Position numbers and translations under genes: made by a program. A model generated the notes under the pieces. It did no database searches, was not told the DNA's origin, and saw only the letters and a program-made list of their open reading frames with translations. Positions 32,582-39,822 of a DNA stretch of 40,304 nucleotides are shown here, in pieces. Position 1 is the first letter of the stretch. Every line of letters begins with the position of its first letter. The stretch covers positions 1-40,304 of the forward strand of contig JAKLDU010000010.1 in the NCBI GenBank assembly GCA_022703355.1, written 5' to 3'. The DNA is from Deltaproteobacteria bacterium. GTDB taxonomy: Bacteria > Desulfobacterota > Desulfomonilia > UBA1062.

Positions 32582-34438
32582 TTATTCAACCCGTACTGCG
32601 TCGAAGTTGCAGACGTCCTTGCACACGCCGCACTTGATGCACGCGCTCGCGTCTATGACATGGGCCCCTTTGCGCTCGCCCGTGATGCACTGCTGGGGGC
32701 ACTTCTTGGCGCAGAGCGTGCAGCCCGTGCAGGCGGCGGCGTCGATGGAGTAGGTGATGAGGCTCTTGCACACGCCGGCGGGACACTTCCCGTCCCTGAT
32801 GTGGGCCTCGTACTCGTCCCGGAAGTACCTGACGGTCGAGAGCACCGGGTTGGCCGCCGAGCTCCCGAGGCCGCAGAGCGCCGCGCAGGTGAGCACGTCG
32901 CAGAGCTCGGTCAGGGTCTCGATGTCCTCCTCCCTGCCCCTGCCCTCGGTGATGTCCGAGAGGATCCGGTGCATCCGGGGCAGCCCGTCCCTGCAGGGGG
33001 TGCACTTGCCGCAGGACTCCTCCACCAGGAAGCCGATGAAGTACTTGGCCACGTCGACCATGCAGGTGTTCTCGTCCATGACGATGATGCCGCCCGAGCC
33101 CATCATGGAGCCCGCCTGGGTGAGCGAGTCGAAGTCCACGGGGAGGTCCGCCTCGCTGTCGGGGATGCATCCGCCCGAGGGGCCGCCCGTCTGGACCGCC
33201 TTGAACTTCTTGCCGTTCAGCACGCCGCCGCCGATCTTTTCCACCAGCTCCCGGATGGAGATGCCCATGGGCACTTCCACCAGGCCGGTGTTGTTCACCT
33301 TGCCCACCAGCGAGAACACCTTGGTGCCTTTCGAGCCCCTGGTGCCGAAGGAGGCGTACCAGTCCGCGCCGTTTCGGATGATGACCGGGATGTTGTTCCA
33401 GGTTTCCACGTTGTTGAGCACGCTGGGCTTGTCGTAGAGGCCCTTCTCGACGGACCTGATGTACTTTGCCCGGGGTTCGCCCACCTTGCCCTCCAGGGAG
33501 CGCATGAGGGCCGAAGACTCGCCGCACACGAAGGCGCCGCCGCCGCGGCTTATCCTGATGTCGAAGCTGAAGTCCGAGCCGAGGATGTTCTCCCCGAGGA
33601 AGCCCATCGCCCGGGCGTCGGCCAGGGCGGCCTGGAGGTTCTTCACCGCCAGGGGGTATTCGTCGCGCACGTAGATGTACCCCTGCTTGGCGCCCACGGC
33701 GTATCCGCCGATGATCATGCCCTCGATGACCGAGTGGGGGTCGCCCTCCATGATGGAGCGGTCCATGAACGCCCCGGGGTCGCCCTCGTCGCCGTTGCAC
33801 ATGACATAGCGCACGTCGGAGTCGACCGCCCGGCAGGAGCGCCACTTGGTGCCCGTGGGGAACCCGCCGCCGCCCCGGCCCCTTAAGCCCGACTTCTCCA
33901 CCTCGGAGACGATGTCCTCGGGCCTCATGGTCAGCGCCCTGGCGAGGCCCTTGTAGCCGTCGCAGAGGAGGTAGTCGTCGATGGACCTGGGGTCCACGTT
34001 GCCGATGTTCCTGAGCGCGATGCGCTTCTGGTATTTGTAGAAGGGGATCTCGTGGTACTGGGCCACCGATTCCCCCGTGTTCACGTCCTTGTACACGAGC
34101 TTCTCGATGATCTCGCTTCCCACGAGGCTCTTCTCGACGATCTCGGGCACGTCCTTGGGCTTCACCTTGAGGTAGAGGACATCCTTCGGTCTGAGCACGA
34201 CGAGCGGTCCGTTCTCGCAGTAGCCGTGGCAGCCGGTGGTCTTGAAGCCGACGTTCACGTCGACCTTGAGGCCCTTCCTTTCGATCTCCTCCCTGAAGGC
34301 CTCCGCCACCGCCACGGCGCCGTTCGCCTGGCAGCCCGTGCCGAAGCAGATCAGGACAGAGGGCAGGTCCTTCTTCTGGGCGGCCTTGACCCGTTCCCGG
34401 TACCCTTCCAATTGTTCAAACGATGTGATCGCTTTCAT
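32582..34438 (-). CDS. NuoF/HydB-like NAD(H)- and FMN-binding subunit with C-terminal ferredoxin domain
   Basis: 618 aa. An N-terminal thioredoxin-like [2Fe-2S] domain (Cys in CFGTGCQANG and CHGYCENGP) precedes the NuoF core: FMN site GLRGRGGGGFPTGTKW, GDEGDPGAFMDRSIMEGDPHS, and [4Fe-4S] motif CGKCTPCRDG with a later Cys. The C-terminal 60 residues hold two more [4Fe-4S] motifs (CTGCTLCAKKC and CIKCGVCKDVC). This three-part layout is that of HydB/HndC and related bifurcating subunits, not of complex I NuoF. It should exchange electrons with NAD(H). The gene sits between nuoE and the HoxU-like gene, 14 bp from nuoE. Confidence 0.92.
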   Translation of the reverse strand: MKAITSFEQLEGYRERVKAAQKKDLPSVLICFGTGCQANGAVAVAEAFREEIERKGLKVDVNVGFKTTGCHGYCENGPLVVLRPKDVLYLKVKPKDVPEIVEKSLVGSEIIEKLVYKDVNTGESVAQYHEIPFYKYQKRIALRNIGNVDPRSIDDYLLCDGYKGLARALTMRPEDIVSEVEKSGLRGRGGGGFPTGTKWRSCRAVDSDVRYVMCNGDEGDPGAFMDRSIMEGDPHSVIEGMIIGGYAVGAKQGYIYVRDEYPLAVKNLQAALADARAMGFLGENILGSDFSFDIRISRGGGAFVCGESSALMRSLEGKVGEPRAKYIRSVEKGLYDKPSVLNNVETWNNIPVIIRNGADWYASFGTRGSKGTKVFSLVGKVNNTGLVEVPMGISIRELVEKIGGGVLNGKKFKAVQTGGPSGGCIPDSEADLPVDFDSLTQAGSMMGSGGIIVMDENTCMVDVAKYFIGFLVEESCGKCTPCRDGLPRMHRILSDITEGRGREEDIETLTELCDVLTCAALCGLGSSAANPVLSTVRYFRDEYEAHIRDGKCPAGVCKSLITYSIDAAACTGCTLCAKKCPQQCITGERKGAHVIDASACIKCGVCKDVCNFDAVRVE

Positions 34439-34451
34439 CTGCCTTCACCTT

Positions 34452-34931
34452 TTATTTATATTTATCGAGGATGTCCATGACCTTGGACTGCCTCACGTGG
34501 CCCGCATAGCTCTCGTCCACCACCACGACCGGCGCCATGGCGCAGGCGCCCACGCAGTTGACGCTCTCCACGGTGAAGAGCCCGTCTTCGGTGGTGGAGT
34601 TGCGCTTGACCTTGAGCTCGCGCTCGATGGTCTCCAGGATCTGGCCCGCCCCCTTCAGGTGGCAGGCCGTACCCATGCAGACCTTGCAGGTGTGTTTGCC
34701 GCGGGGCTTCAAGGACAGGGCCTTGTAGAAGGTCCCCATGGCGTAGATCTTGCTCTCCGGGACGCCCATGGCCCTGCTCAGGCGCTTCATGCCCTCCTCG
34801 GGCACGTACTGGAACGCGCGCTGGAAGTCCTGGAGGATGGCCAGCAGGGACTCCTCGGACTTGTCGTAGCCCTTGATGATCCTGTCGATCTTCTTCACGT
34901 CGATCTTGTTCTTCTGCACATTCGCTCCCAT
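34452..34931 (-). CDS. NuoE/HydC-like [2Fe-2S] subunit
   Basis: 159 aa with a helical N-terminal part and a thioredoxin-like [2Fe-2S] domain. The four Cys ligands are visible in CKVCMGTACHL (two used) and CVGACAMAP. GTFYKALSLKPRGKH matches the conserved NuoE block before the first ligands. It carries electrons next to the NuoF-like flavin subunit. It starts one base after the porB stop (34933), which suggests translational coupling between the 2-oxoacid oxidoreductase genes and the NAD module. Confidence 0.92.
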   Translation of the reverse strand: MGANVQKNKIDVKKIDRIIKGYDKSEESLLAILQDFQRAFQYVPEEGMKRLSRAMGVPESKIYAMGTFYKALSLKPRGKHTCKVCMGTACHLKGAGQILETIERELKVKRNSTTEDGLFTVESVNCVGACAMAPVVVVDESYAGHVRQSKVMDILDKYK

Positions 34932-34932
34932 C

Positions 34933-35862
34933 TCACTTGCCCTCTCCGCACAGCTTCAGAATCTTTTCCCACTCCCTGTCCACCTGCCCCTGGATGAACG
35001 CGATGTCGCTGTCCGTCAGGTGCCGGAACCTGCCCTGGCCCTTGATGTACTCGGTCACCGGGACTTTTTTGTACGGCTTGTAGCTGAGCTTGTACTGCCC
35101 GCCTATGACCTCGTACAGGGGGTAGATGCAGCAGTCCACCGCGAGGCGCCCGTACTTGATGGCGTCCTCGGTGGGGATCCTCCAGCCCGTGGGGCACACG
35201 GACAGGCAGTTGATGTAGGCCGCGCCGGGGGTGTCGGCCCCCCTTTTGACCTTGTCCATGAGGTCGAAGGGGTAGCTCGAACACGCCGTGGCCACGTAGG
35301 GCACGTTGTGGGCCACCGCGATCTGGGCCATGTTCTTTTTCTGGGTGTGCTGGCCGATGCTCACCTTGCCCGCGGGCGACGTGGTGGTGCTGGCGCCGTA
35401 GGGGGTGGAGCTCGAGCGCTGGATGCCCGTGTTCATGTAGGCCTCGTTGTCGTAGCAGACGTAGAGGAAGTCGTGCCCGCGCTCGAGGGCGCCCGAGAGC
35501 TGGCCCATGCCGATGTCGGCCGTGGCGCCGTCGCCGCCCATGGCCACGTAGTTGATCTTCTTATAGGGGAGCTTGCCCTTGCGCATCATGGCCTTCATGC
35601 CCGACTCCACGCCGGAAATGACGGCGGAGGGGTTCTCGAAGGCGTTGTGGATCCACGGCACCTTCCACGAGGTGAGCGGCAGCGGGCTGGAGATGATCTC
35701 CATGCAGCCCGTGGCCATGGCCACGATGGTGTCCCTGCCCAGGGCCTTCATCACGTGGCGCACGGCCAGTGCCTCTGCGCAGCCCTGGCAGGCGCGGTGG
35801 CCCGAGGTGAAGTTCTCCGTCTTGTCGACGAGACGTGCGGAAAAAACCGAGAATTTGTCCAT
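34933..35862 (-). CDS. porB: 2-Oxoacid:ferredoxin oxidoreductase beta subunit (pyruvate type)
   Basis: 309 aa, cytoplasmic. The thiamine diphosphate site is visible as GDGATADIGMGQLSGALERG with a downstream DNEAYMNTG. The Cys ligands of the proximal [4Fe-4S] cluster are in CQGCAEALA and a later Cys (NCLSVCPTG). These features fit PorB-type subunits that decarboxylate a 2-oxoacid with CoA to give acyl-CoA, CO2 and reduced ferredoxin. Pyruvate is the most likely substrate; 2-oxoisovalerate or related acids are not excluded. AAGGAG lies upstream of the ATG. Confidence 0.93.
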   Translation of the reverse strand: MDKFSVFSARLVDKTENFTSGHRACQGCAEALAVRHVMKALGRDTIVAMATGCMEIISSPLPLTSWKVPWIHNAFENPSAVISGVESGMKAMMRKGKLPYKKINYVAMGGDGATADIGMGQLSGALERGHDFLYVCYDNEAYMNTGIQRSSSTPYGASTTTSPAGKVSIGQHTQKKNMAQIAVAHNVPYVATACSSYPFDLMDKVKRGADTPGAAYINCLSVCPTGWRIPTEDAIKYGRLAVDCCIYPLYEVIGGQYKLSYKPYKKVPVTEYIKGQGRFRHLTDSDIAFIQGQVDREWEKILKLCGEGK

Positions 35863-35873
35863 AGTTAAGCTCC

Positions 35874-37052
35874 TTATCCTCTCACGCCGTACAGGGTGAA
35901 GCCGTCGGTGTCGCCCTTTTCAGCCTTGGCCTTGCCTTCGAGGATGATGTTCCTGAAGTCGACCCGGGCCACGTCCCTGCCCGCCAGGCCGGCCACGTAG
36001 TTCACGATCTTCGGTGCGCCGGGGACGCCGTAGAGGGCCGATCTGAGCTCGGAGGCCACCGGGCCGCCGGGGCCGCCGAAGGAGATGGCGCGGTCGACCA
36101 CGATGAGGGTCTTCTTGCCGAGGGCCTCCCTGCGGAAGTCCTCGAAGGGGAACGGCCGCCAGAGCCTGAGCTTGATGACCCCGACCTTCTCGCCCTCGCC
36201 TCGCAGGGAGTCCACCACCTCCATGGCGGTCTCGCCGTAGGAGCCCATGGTCACGATGCAGTAGTCCGCGTCGTCGGTCCGGTAGGTCTCCACCGGCCTG
36301 TAGTACCTGCCGGTGAGGTCGCCCCACTCCTGCCACGCCTTGACGATGGTGCCGTAGGAGTTCACGACGCCCACCTGGCGGTGCATCTGGGCCTCGGTGT
36401 AGATCTCGGGCATGCCGAAGCAGCCCATGGAGACCGGGCTGTCCGGGTGGAGGGCGTTCTTCATCTTCACGTCCGGGAGATATTTCCTGATGGTTTCGTC
36501 GTCTTCATACTCGATGGGCTCGATCATGTGGGTGAGGATGAACCCGTCGAGGTTGATGGCCACGGGGAGCATCACCGCCGGGTCTTCGGCGATCCGGAAG
36601 GAGGTGAACACGTGGTCGTAGCTCTCCTGGCCGCTTTCCACGAAGACGTGGATCCAGCCCGCGTCCCGCACGCTCATGACGTCCGAGTGGTCGTTCCAGA
36701 TGGACAGCGGGCTCGACAGGGACCGGTTGGCCAGCGCCATCACGACGGGCAGCCGCATGGCGGCCGCGATGGTGAAGATCTCGGACATCAGCGCGAGGCC
36801 CTGGGAGCTCGTGGAGGTGAAGGTCCGGGCGCCCACGGCCGCCGATCCGCAGCACACGCTCATGGCGGAGTGCTCGCTCTCCACGGGCACGTATTCCGCA
36901 TCGAGATGGCCCTCGGCCACGATCTCCGAGAGGTGCTCCACAATGTGGGTCTGGGGGGTGATGGGGTAGGCCGCGATGACGTCCACATTGGCCTGGGCCA
37001 CCGCTTCGGACATCGCGATGGAAACTTCTATGCCTTTTCTCACTTTGGCCAT
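35874..37052 (-). CDS. porA: 2-Oxoacid:ferredoxin oxidoreductase alpha subunit (pyruvate type)
   Basis: 392 aa. It has the alpha-subunit substrate-binding block AAYPITPQTHIVEHLSEI near residue 30, EHSAMSVCCGSAAVGARTFTSTSSQGL, and NRSLSSPLSIWNDHSDVMSVRD, typical of PorA. Domain II follows with CIVTMGSYGETAMEVVDSLR. It pairs with porB for thiamine-dependent catalysis. The ATG at 37052 lies one base after the porD stop, with AGGAGGG inside porD as ribosome site. The order porC-porD-porA-porB matches four-subunit enzymes of anaerobes and archaea. Confidence 0.94.
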   Translation of the reverse strand: MAKVRKGIEVSIAMSEAVAQANVDVIAAYPITPQTHIVEHLSEIVAEGHLDAEYVPVESEHSAMSVCCGSAAVGARTFTSTSSQGLALMSEIFTIAAAMRLPVVMALANRSLSSPLSIWNDHSDVMSVRDAGWIHVFVESGQESYDHVFTSFRIAEDPAVMLPVAINLDGFILTHMIEPIEYEDDETIRKYLPDVKMKNALHPDSPVSMGCFGMPEIYTEAQMHRQVGVVNSYGTIVKAWQEWGDLTGRYYRPVETYRTDDADYCIVTMGSYGETAMEVVDSLRGEGEKVGVIKLRLWRPFPFEDFRREALGKKTLIVVDRAISFGGPGGPVASELRSALYGVPGAPKIVNYVAGLAGRDVARVDFRNIILEGKAKAEKGDTDGFTLYGVRG

Positions 37053-37053
37053 G

Positions 37054-37347
37054 TCATCCCTCCTCGCTCACCATCGTGATGCAGCCCACCGGGCACTCTT
37101 TCGCGCAGATGCCGCAGCCCTTGCAGTACACGAGGTCGGCCTCGAAGTGGCCGTCGGGCGCCTGCTTCACGCTCGAGTCCGGGCAGAACAGCCAGCACAC
37201 GCCGCACTTGATGCAGAGCCCGGCGTCCACCACCGGCCGCTCCGAGCGCCACGAGCCGGTCTCGTACTGCCGGGCGTTGCCGATCTCGGTGACCACGCTG
37301 CCGGTCTCGATTTCCTGCCATGTAATTTTTTCCATTGGTTTTGCCAT
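37054..37347 (-). CDS. porD: 2-Oxoacid:ferredoxin oxidoreductase delta (ferredoxin) subunit
   Basis: 97 aa with two [4Fe-4S] motifs, CIKCGVCWLFCPD and CKGCGICAKECP, carrying electrons away from the thiamine site. The N-terminal 40 residues (MEKITWQEIETGS and onward) match PorD proteins. The start with MAKPMEK is supported by GAGGAG at 9 nt; a shorter start at MEKITW is possible. It lies 17 bp after porC. Confidence 0.93.
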   Translation of the reverse strand: MAKPMEKITWQEIETGSVVTEIGNARQYETGSWRSERPVVDAGLCIKCGVCWLFCPDSSVKQAPDGHFEADLVYCKGCGICAKECPVGCITMVSEEG

Positions 37348-37364
37348 GGTGTCCCACTCCTCGC

Positions 37365-37913
37365 TTATACGATCGTGACCTCCTGGAACGCGCGTTCCAG
37401 GGCCTTGAGGTTTCTTGCGCCGAGCTTCGCCCCGAACCGGTCTAGGAGCGGCCCCTTGATGTCGTCGATGCCCAGCAGGCCCGTCGCCTTGACGAAGGCA
37501 CCCAGCATGGTGGTGTTCACGATGACCCGCCCGAGCTCCTCGTGGGCGATGGTGTTCGCGTCGACGGTGGCCACCCTGATGTTGCGGCCTGCAACATTCA
37601 CGACGTCGGAGGCCTTCTTCTTCGTGTTCAGGATGAGGACGCCGCCGTCGTGCATCCCCTCGGTGGGATCGAGCAGCTCCAGCAGCCCCGAGTCGAGCAC
37701 GATGACCACGTCGGGCCTGTAGACCTTCGCCCTGATGAGGATCTTCCTGTCGTCAACCCTGCAGAAAGCGACCACCGGGGCCCCCCTGCGCTCCGGGCCG
37801 AAGCTGGGGAACGCCTGGGCGAACTTGCCCTTGTTGATTGCGGCAATGGCAATGAGCTCTGCCGAGGTGACGGCACCCTGTCCGCCTCTCCCATGAAATC
37901 TGATCTCTTGCAT
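37365..37913 (-). CDS. porC: 2-Oxoacid:ferredoxin oxidoreductase gamma subunit
   Basis: 182 aa. It opens with the gamma-subunit signature EIRFHGRGGQGAVTSAELIA, followed by PSFGPERRGAPVVAFCRVDD. First gene of the operon, with AAGGAG 6 nt before the ATG at 37913 and a predicted promoter just upstream. The whole run 37913 to 31841 has gaps of 17 bp or less, so all seven genes should be made from one transcript. Confidence 0.94.
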   Translation of the reverse strand: MQEIRFHGRGGQGAVTSAELIAIAAINKGKFAQAFPSFGPERRGAPVVAFCRVDDRKILIRAKVYRPDVVIVLDSGLLELLDPTEGMHDGGVLILNTKKKASDVVNVAGRNIRVATVDANTIAHEELGRVIVNTTMLGAFVKATGLLGIDDIKGPLLDRFGAKLGARNLKALERAFQEVTIV

Positions 37914-37943
37914 ACCGTCTCCTTGGAAAATGCTGAATGGTGA

Positions 37944-37973
37944 TTCCTAGCATCCGGGCCTGTTTACTGTCAA
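37944..37973 (-). promoter_or_regulatory. Predicted sigma-70 promoter of the por-nuo operon
   Basis: Minus-strand -35 TTGACA (37973-37968) and -10 TAGGAA (37949-37944), 18-nt spacer, 31 bp upstream of the porC start. The -10 is the same as that predicted for kup. Confidence 0.6.
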
Positions 37974-38156
37974 GAAAAGATGTGGCTTTCCGTGCTCCCA
38001 CAGCCGTTTTGCGCCACTTTCGCCGGGGCAGGAAAATATCCATGAATCGCCGGTGAGGATCGGCGTTTGTTTCGGGATATCAGTCAGATGGAAGCGATCA
38101 CCCCGCTCCTTTCCGGCGCACCGACCTCCGGCGCCGGCCGGGACGCCCCGCCGTGA

Positions 38157-38188
38157 CCCCGGGGGTCTCCCCACCCCCGCCCCCGGGG
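38157..38188 (-). terminator. GC-rich hairpin downstream of the small acidic protein gene
   Basis: The stretch 37974-38247 holds no gene. It contains CCCCGGGGG (38157-38165) pairing with CCCCCGGGG (38180-38188), a perfect 9-bp stem about 60 bp after the stop codon at 38248. No T-run follows, so it is a candidate terminator only. Confidence 0.4.
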
Positions 38189-38247
38189 ACGGAGATCCGG
38201 CAAGGAATGAACTTCTTGAAAGATATTCTGCTGCGCGGGCGGGAATC

Positions 38248-38445
38248 CTACCCGGCGACCCGCTTGACGGACTTGTCCGCGATGAGGTCGTTGAGCTCCT
38301 GGAGCAGGATCTTCTCGTGCTGGTCTATGCGGCCGTCCGCGTGGGCCAGCTCGATGATCTCTTCGTATTCCGAGTTCTTGATCACGTGGTCGTCAATGGC
38401 CTTCTTTATGATGTCTTCGAGTTTTCTCCCGCTCTTGGTCAGCAT
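38248..38445 (-). CDS. Small acidic protein, hypothetical
   Basis: 65 aa, predicted all helical with alternating acidic and hydrophobic residues (EEIIELAHADGRIDQHEKILLQELNDLI). The HADGRID-x-HEK stretch resembles the acidic helix of TerB-like domains, which would make this a half-size relative; that is a weak similarity by eye. AGAGG lies 8-9 nt before the ATG, and a strong promoter lies upstream, so I regard it as a real, separately expressed gene. Function unknown. Confidence 0.75.
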   Translation of the reverse strand: MLTKSGRKLEDIIKKAIDDHVIKNSEYEEIIELAHADGRIDQHEKILLQELNDLIADKSVKRVAG

Positions 38446-38492
38446 GCGTCCGTCCTCTCGTATCTGGATGTTTACCGATGTTTTAATAAGGC

Positions 38493-38522
38493 ACTATACG
38501 GTTTCCCGCCCCCGGTTGTCAA
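38493..38522 (-). promoter_or_regulatory. Predicted sigma-70 promoter of the small acidic protein gene
   Basis: Minus-strand -35 TTGACA (38522-38517) and -10 TATAGT (38498-38493), 18-nt spacer; one of the best promoter matches in the window. Confidence 0.65.
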
Positions 38523-38533
38523 CAGTGCCCTGG

Positions 38534-38715
38534 TGTTTCCGAAGCCCGGCCGGAGGAGTACGGCCCCGGTCCGTGCCGCGCGCCCGGGAGGGGTCCGGGC
38601 GAGCCAGATACGGACATCGGGATTGACCCGTCCATGCCGCGCACCCGGGGGGGGTTTGGCCCCTTGCGCCCCGTTGATACAGGTGACCTTCCGGTCCTCG
38701 CGCCCCGGGAGGGGT
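38534..38715. repeat. Three imperfect tandem units of about 61 bp, ending at the LysR stop codon
   Basis: A GC-rich core of about 25 bp (first copy TCCGTGCCGCGCGCCCGGGA) ends at 38594, 38655 and 38715, so the spacing is 61 and 60 bp. Cores 1 and 2 are most alike; core 3 is shortened. Core 3 ends 7 bp before the LysR stop codon. Sequence between cores is less conserved. Confidence 0.6.
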
Positions 38716-38721
38716 TCGCGA

Positions 38722-39636
38722 TCAGCTCCGGGCGCCGCCGTCGATGCTGGTGCGCTTGGCCAGGATGAAATCGTGAAACTTCTCCATGAGGGGCAGGAAC
38801 TTGCGCTTCCTGTTGTGGATGACGTAGAAGTCCCTCTTGGTGTTCAGGTCCCTGATGTCGAGCGCCGCCAGGCTGCCGTTCTTCACCTCGTTCCTGATGA
38901 CGTTCCGGGAGAGGACCGCCACCCCGAGGTTCGCCTCCACCGCCCGCTTGATGCCTTCCGAGGAGCTCATCTCCATGGTGACCCTGCGCTCGATGCCATA
39001 GCGCTTGAGCACGTACTCGATGAGCCCCCGGGTCCCGGAGCCTTCTTCCCGCAGAATGATGGACTCGGGCTCGGAGGTGAGCATCTTCATGGTGAGGTGG
39101 TCCCTCCTGGCCCAGCGGTGCTTGGGCGAGCACACGATCACCAGCTCGTCCTTCATGAAGAACTCGGCCTGGAGGTCCGGGTGCTTGGGCGGGTCCTGGA
39201 GAAAGGCGAAGTCGAGCTCGCCGGAGATGCACTGCTCCAGTGCTTCCTGCCGGTTGAGGATGGTGAGCGAGATCTCCGCCTTGGGGAACATCTCCTTGAA
39301 CTCGCCCAGGAATCCGGGCAGCACATAGATGCCCACCGTGTTCGAGGTGCCGAGGATGAGCTTGCCCACGTCGCCGGAGGAGAACTGGTTCATCACCGCG
39401 TTGATCTCCTCGATGAGGTTCAGGAGCTTCTCCGAGTAGGAATAGAACACCCTGCCCGCGTCGGTGAGCGAGATCTTCCTGTTGATCCGCTCGAAGAGCT
39501 TCACGTTCAGGGAGTCTTCCAAATCCTTGATCTGGATGCTCACCGAAGGCTGGGACAGGCGCATTTTTTTCGCCGTCTTCGTGATGCTCAACGTCTTTGC
39601 GGCGATGTTGAATATATTGACCTGGTGAATGTTCAT
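38722..39636 (-). CDS. LysR-type transcriptional regulator
   Basis: 304 aa. An N-terminal winged helix-turn-helix (MNIHQVNIFNIAAKTLSITKTAKKMRLSQPSVSIQIKDLED split: HQVNIFNIAA and LSQPSVSIQ) and a periplasmic-binding-like effector domain (LILGTSNTVGIYVLPGFL, FAFLQDPPKHPDL) identify the family; by eye it is closest to the CysB/CbbR-like subgroup. The start is set at 39636 because LysR proteins begin at this motif; an in-frame ATG at 39663 (with AAGG upstream) would add 9 residues. A T-N11-A dyad lies just upstream, over the promoter of a divergent transcript. The effector and targets are unknown. Confidence 0.92.
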   Translation of the reverse strand: MNIHQVNIFNIAAKTLSITKTAKKMRLSQPSVSIQIKDLEDSLNVKLFERINRKISLTDAGRVFYSYSEKLLNLIEEINAVMNQFSSGDVGKLILGTSNTVGIYVLPGFLGEFKEMFPKAEISLTILNRQEALEQCISGELDFAFLQDPPKHPDLQAEFFMKDELVIVCSPKHRWARRDHLTMKMLTSEPESIILREEGSGTRGLIEYVLKRYGIERRVTMEMSSSEGIKRAVEANLGVAVLSRNVIRNEVKNGSLAALDIRDLNTKRDFYVIHNRKRKFLPLMEKFHDFILAKRTSIDGGARS

Positions 39637-39682
39637 TTCAACCCCGGCAAGATTTACTTTCATTTAACCTTACCATAAGATC

Positions 39683-39719
39683 TTTATATTTGACATAAAT
39701 AAATAACAGCTTATATACA
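39683..39719 (+). promoter_or_regulatory. LysR-type dyad overlapping a strong plus-strand promoter
   Basis: TTTAT-N7-ATAAA (39683-39699) is a perfect dyad that includes the T-N11-A form bound by LysR proteins. It is centred on -35 TTGACA (39690-39695); the -10 is TATACA (39714-39719) with an 18-nt spacer. The divergent LysR gene begins only 20-47 bp away, the classic layout for a LysR regulator and its target. Confidence 0.65.
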
Positions 39720-39725
39720 AATGCC

Positions 39726-39809
39726 AGCCTATAGCGATTCTTTCAAGGGCTATAGACCTCCTTTTTGGGCCCACTACCACCTCTTGATTGAGTGGGCCTT
39801 CTTTTTTTG
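39726..39809 (+). ncRNA. Candidate small RNA divergent from lysR
   Basis: From a predicted start near 39726, a transcript of about 84 nt would contain hairpin 1 (CTATAGC 39729-39735 with GCTATAG 39749-39755), an 11-nt single-stranded linker ACCTCCTTTTT (39756-39766) and a terminator hairpin. It holds no open frame. The linker is complementary to AAAAAGGAGGT, a full Shine-Dalgarno sequence. The terminator loop holds a second CACCTC. It could instead be an attenuated leader of the downstream Smr gene, whose start is 14 bp further on. Confidence 0.5.
39768..39809 (+). terminator. Intrinsic terminator before the Smr-domain gene
   Basis: GGCCCACT (39768-39775) pairs with AGTGGGCC (39791-39798) around a 15-nt loop, followed by a T-run (39799-39808). 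It is on the plus strand and lies between two divergent genes, so a transcript must start just upstream of it. Confidence 0.85.
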
Positions 39810-39822
39810 CTAAACTGGGGAC

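Noticed and set aside
31691-33886. 731-codon plus-strand frame opposite the HoxU-like and NuoF genes
   Set aside because: Antisense shadow: Ala/Val/His/Gly-rich with no known motif.
38446-38721. CRISPR array suggested by regular ~61-bp units
   Set aside because: Cores are imperfect, GC-rich, only three in number, and spacers are not unique in the way of CRISPR; no cas gene nearby.
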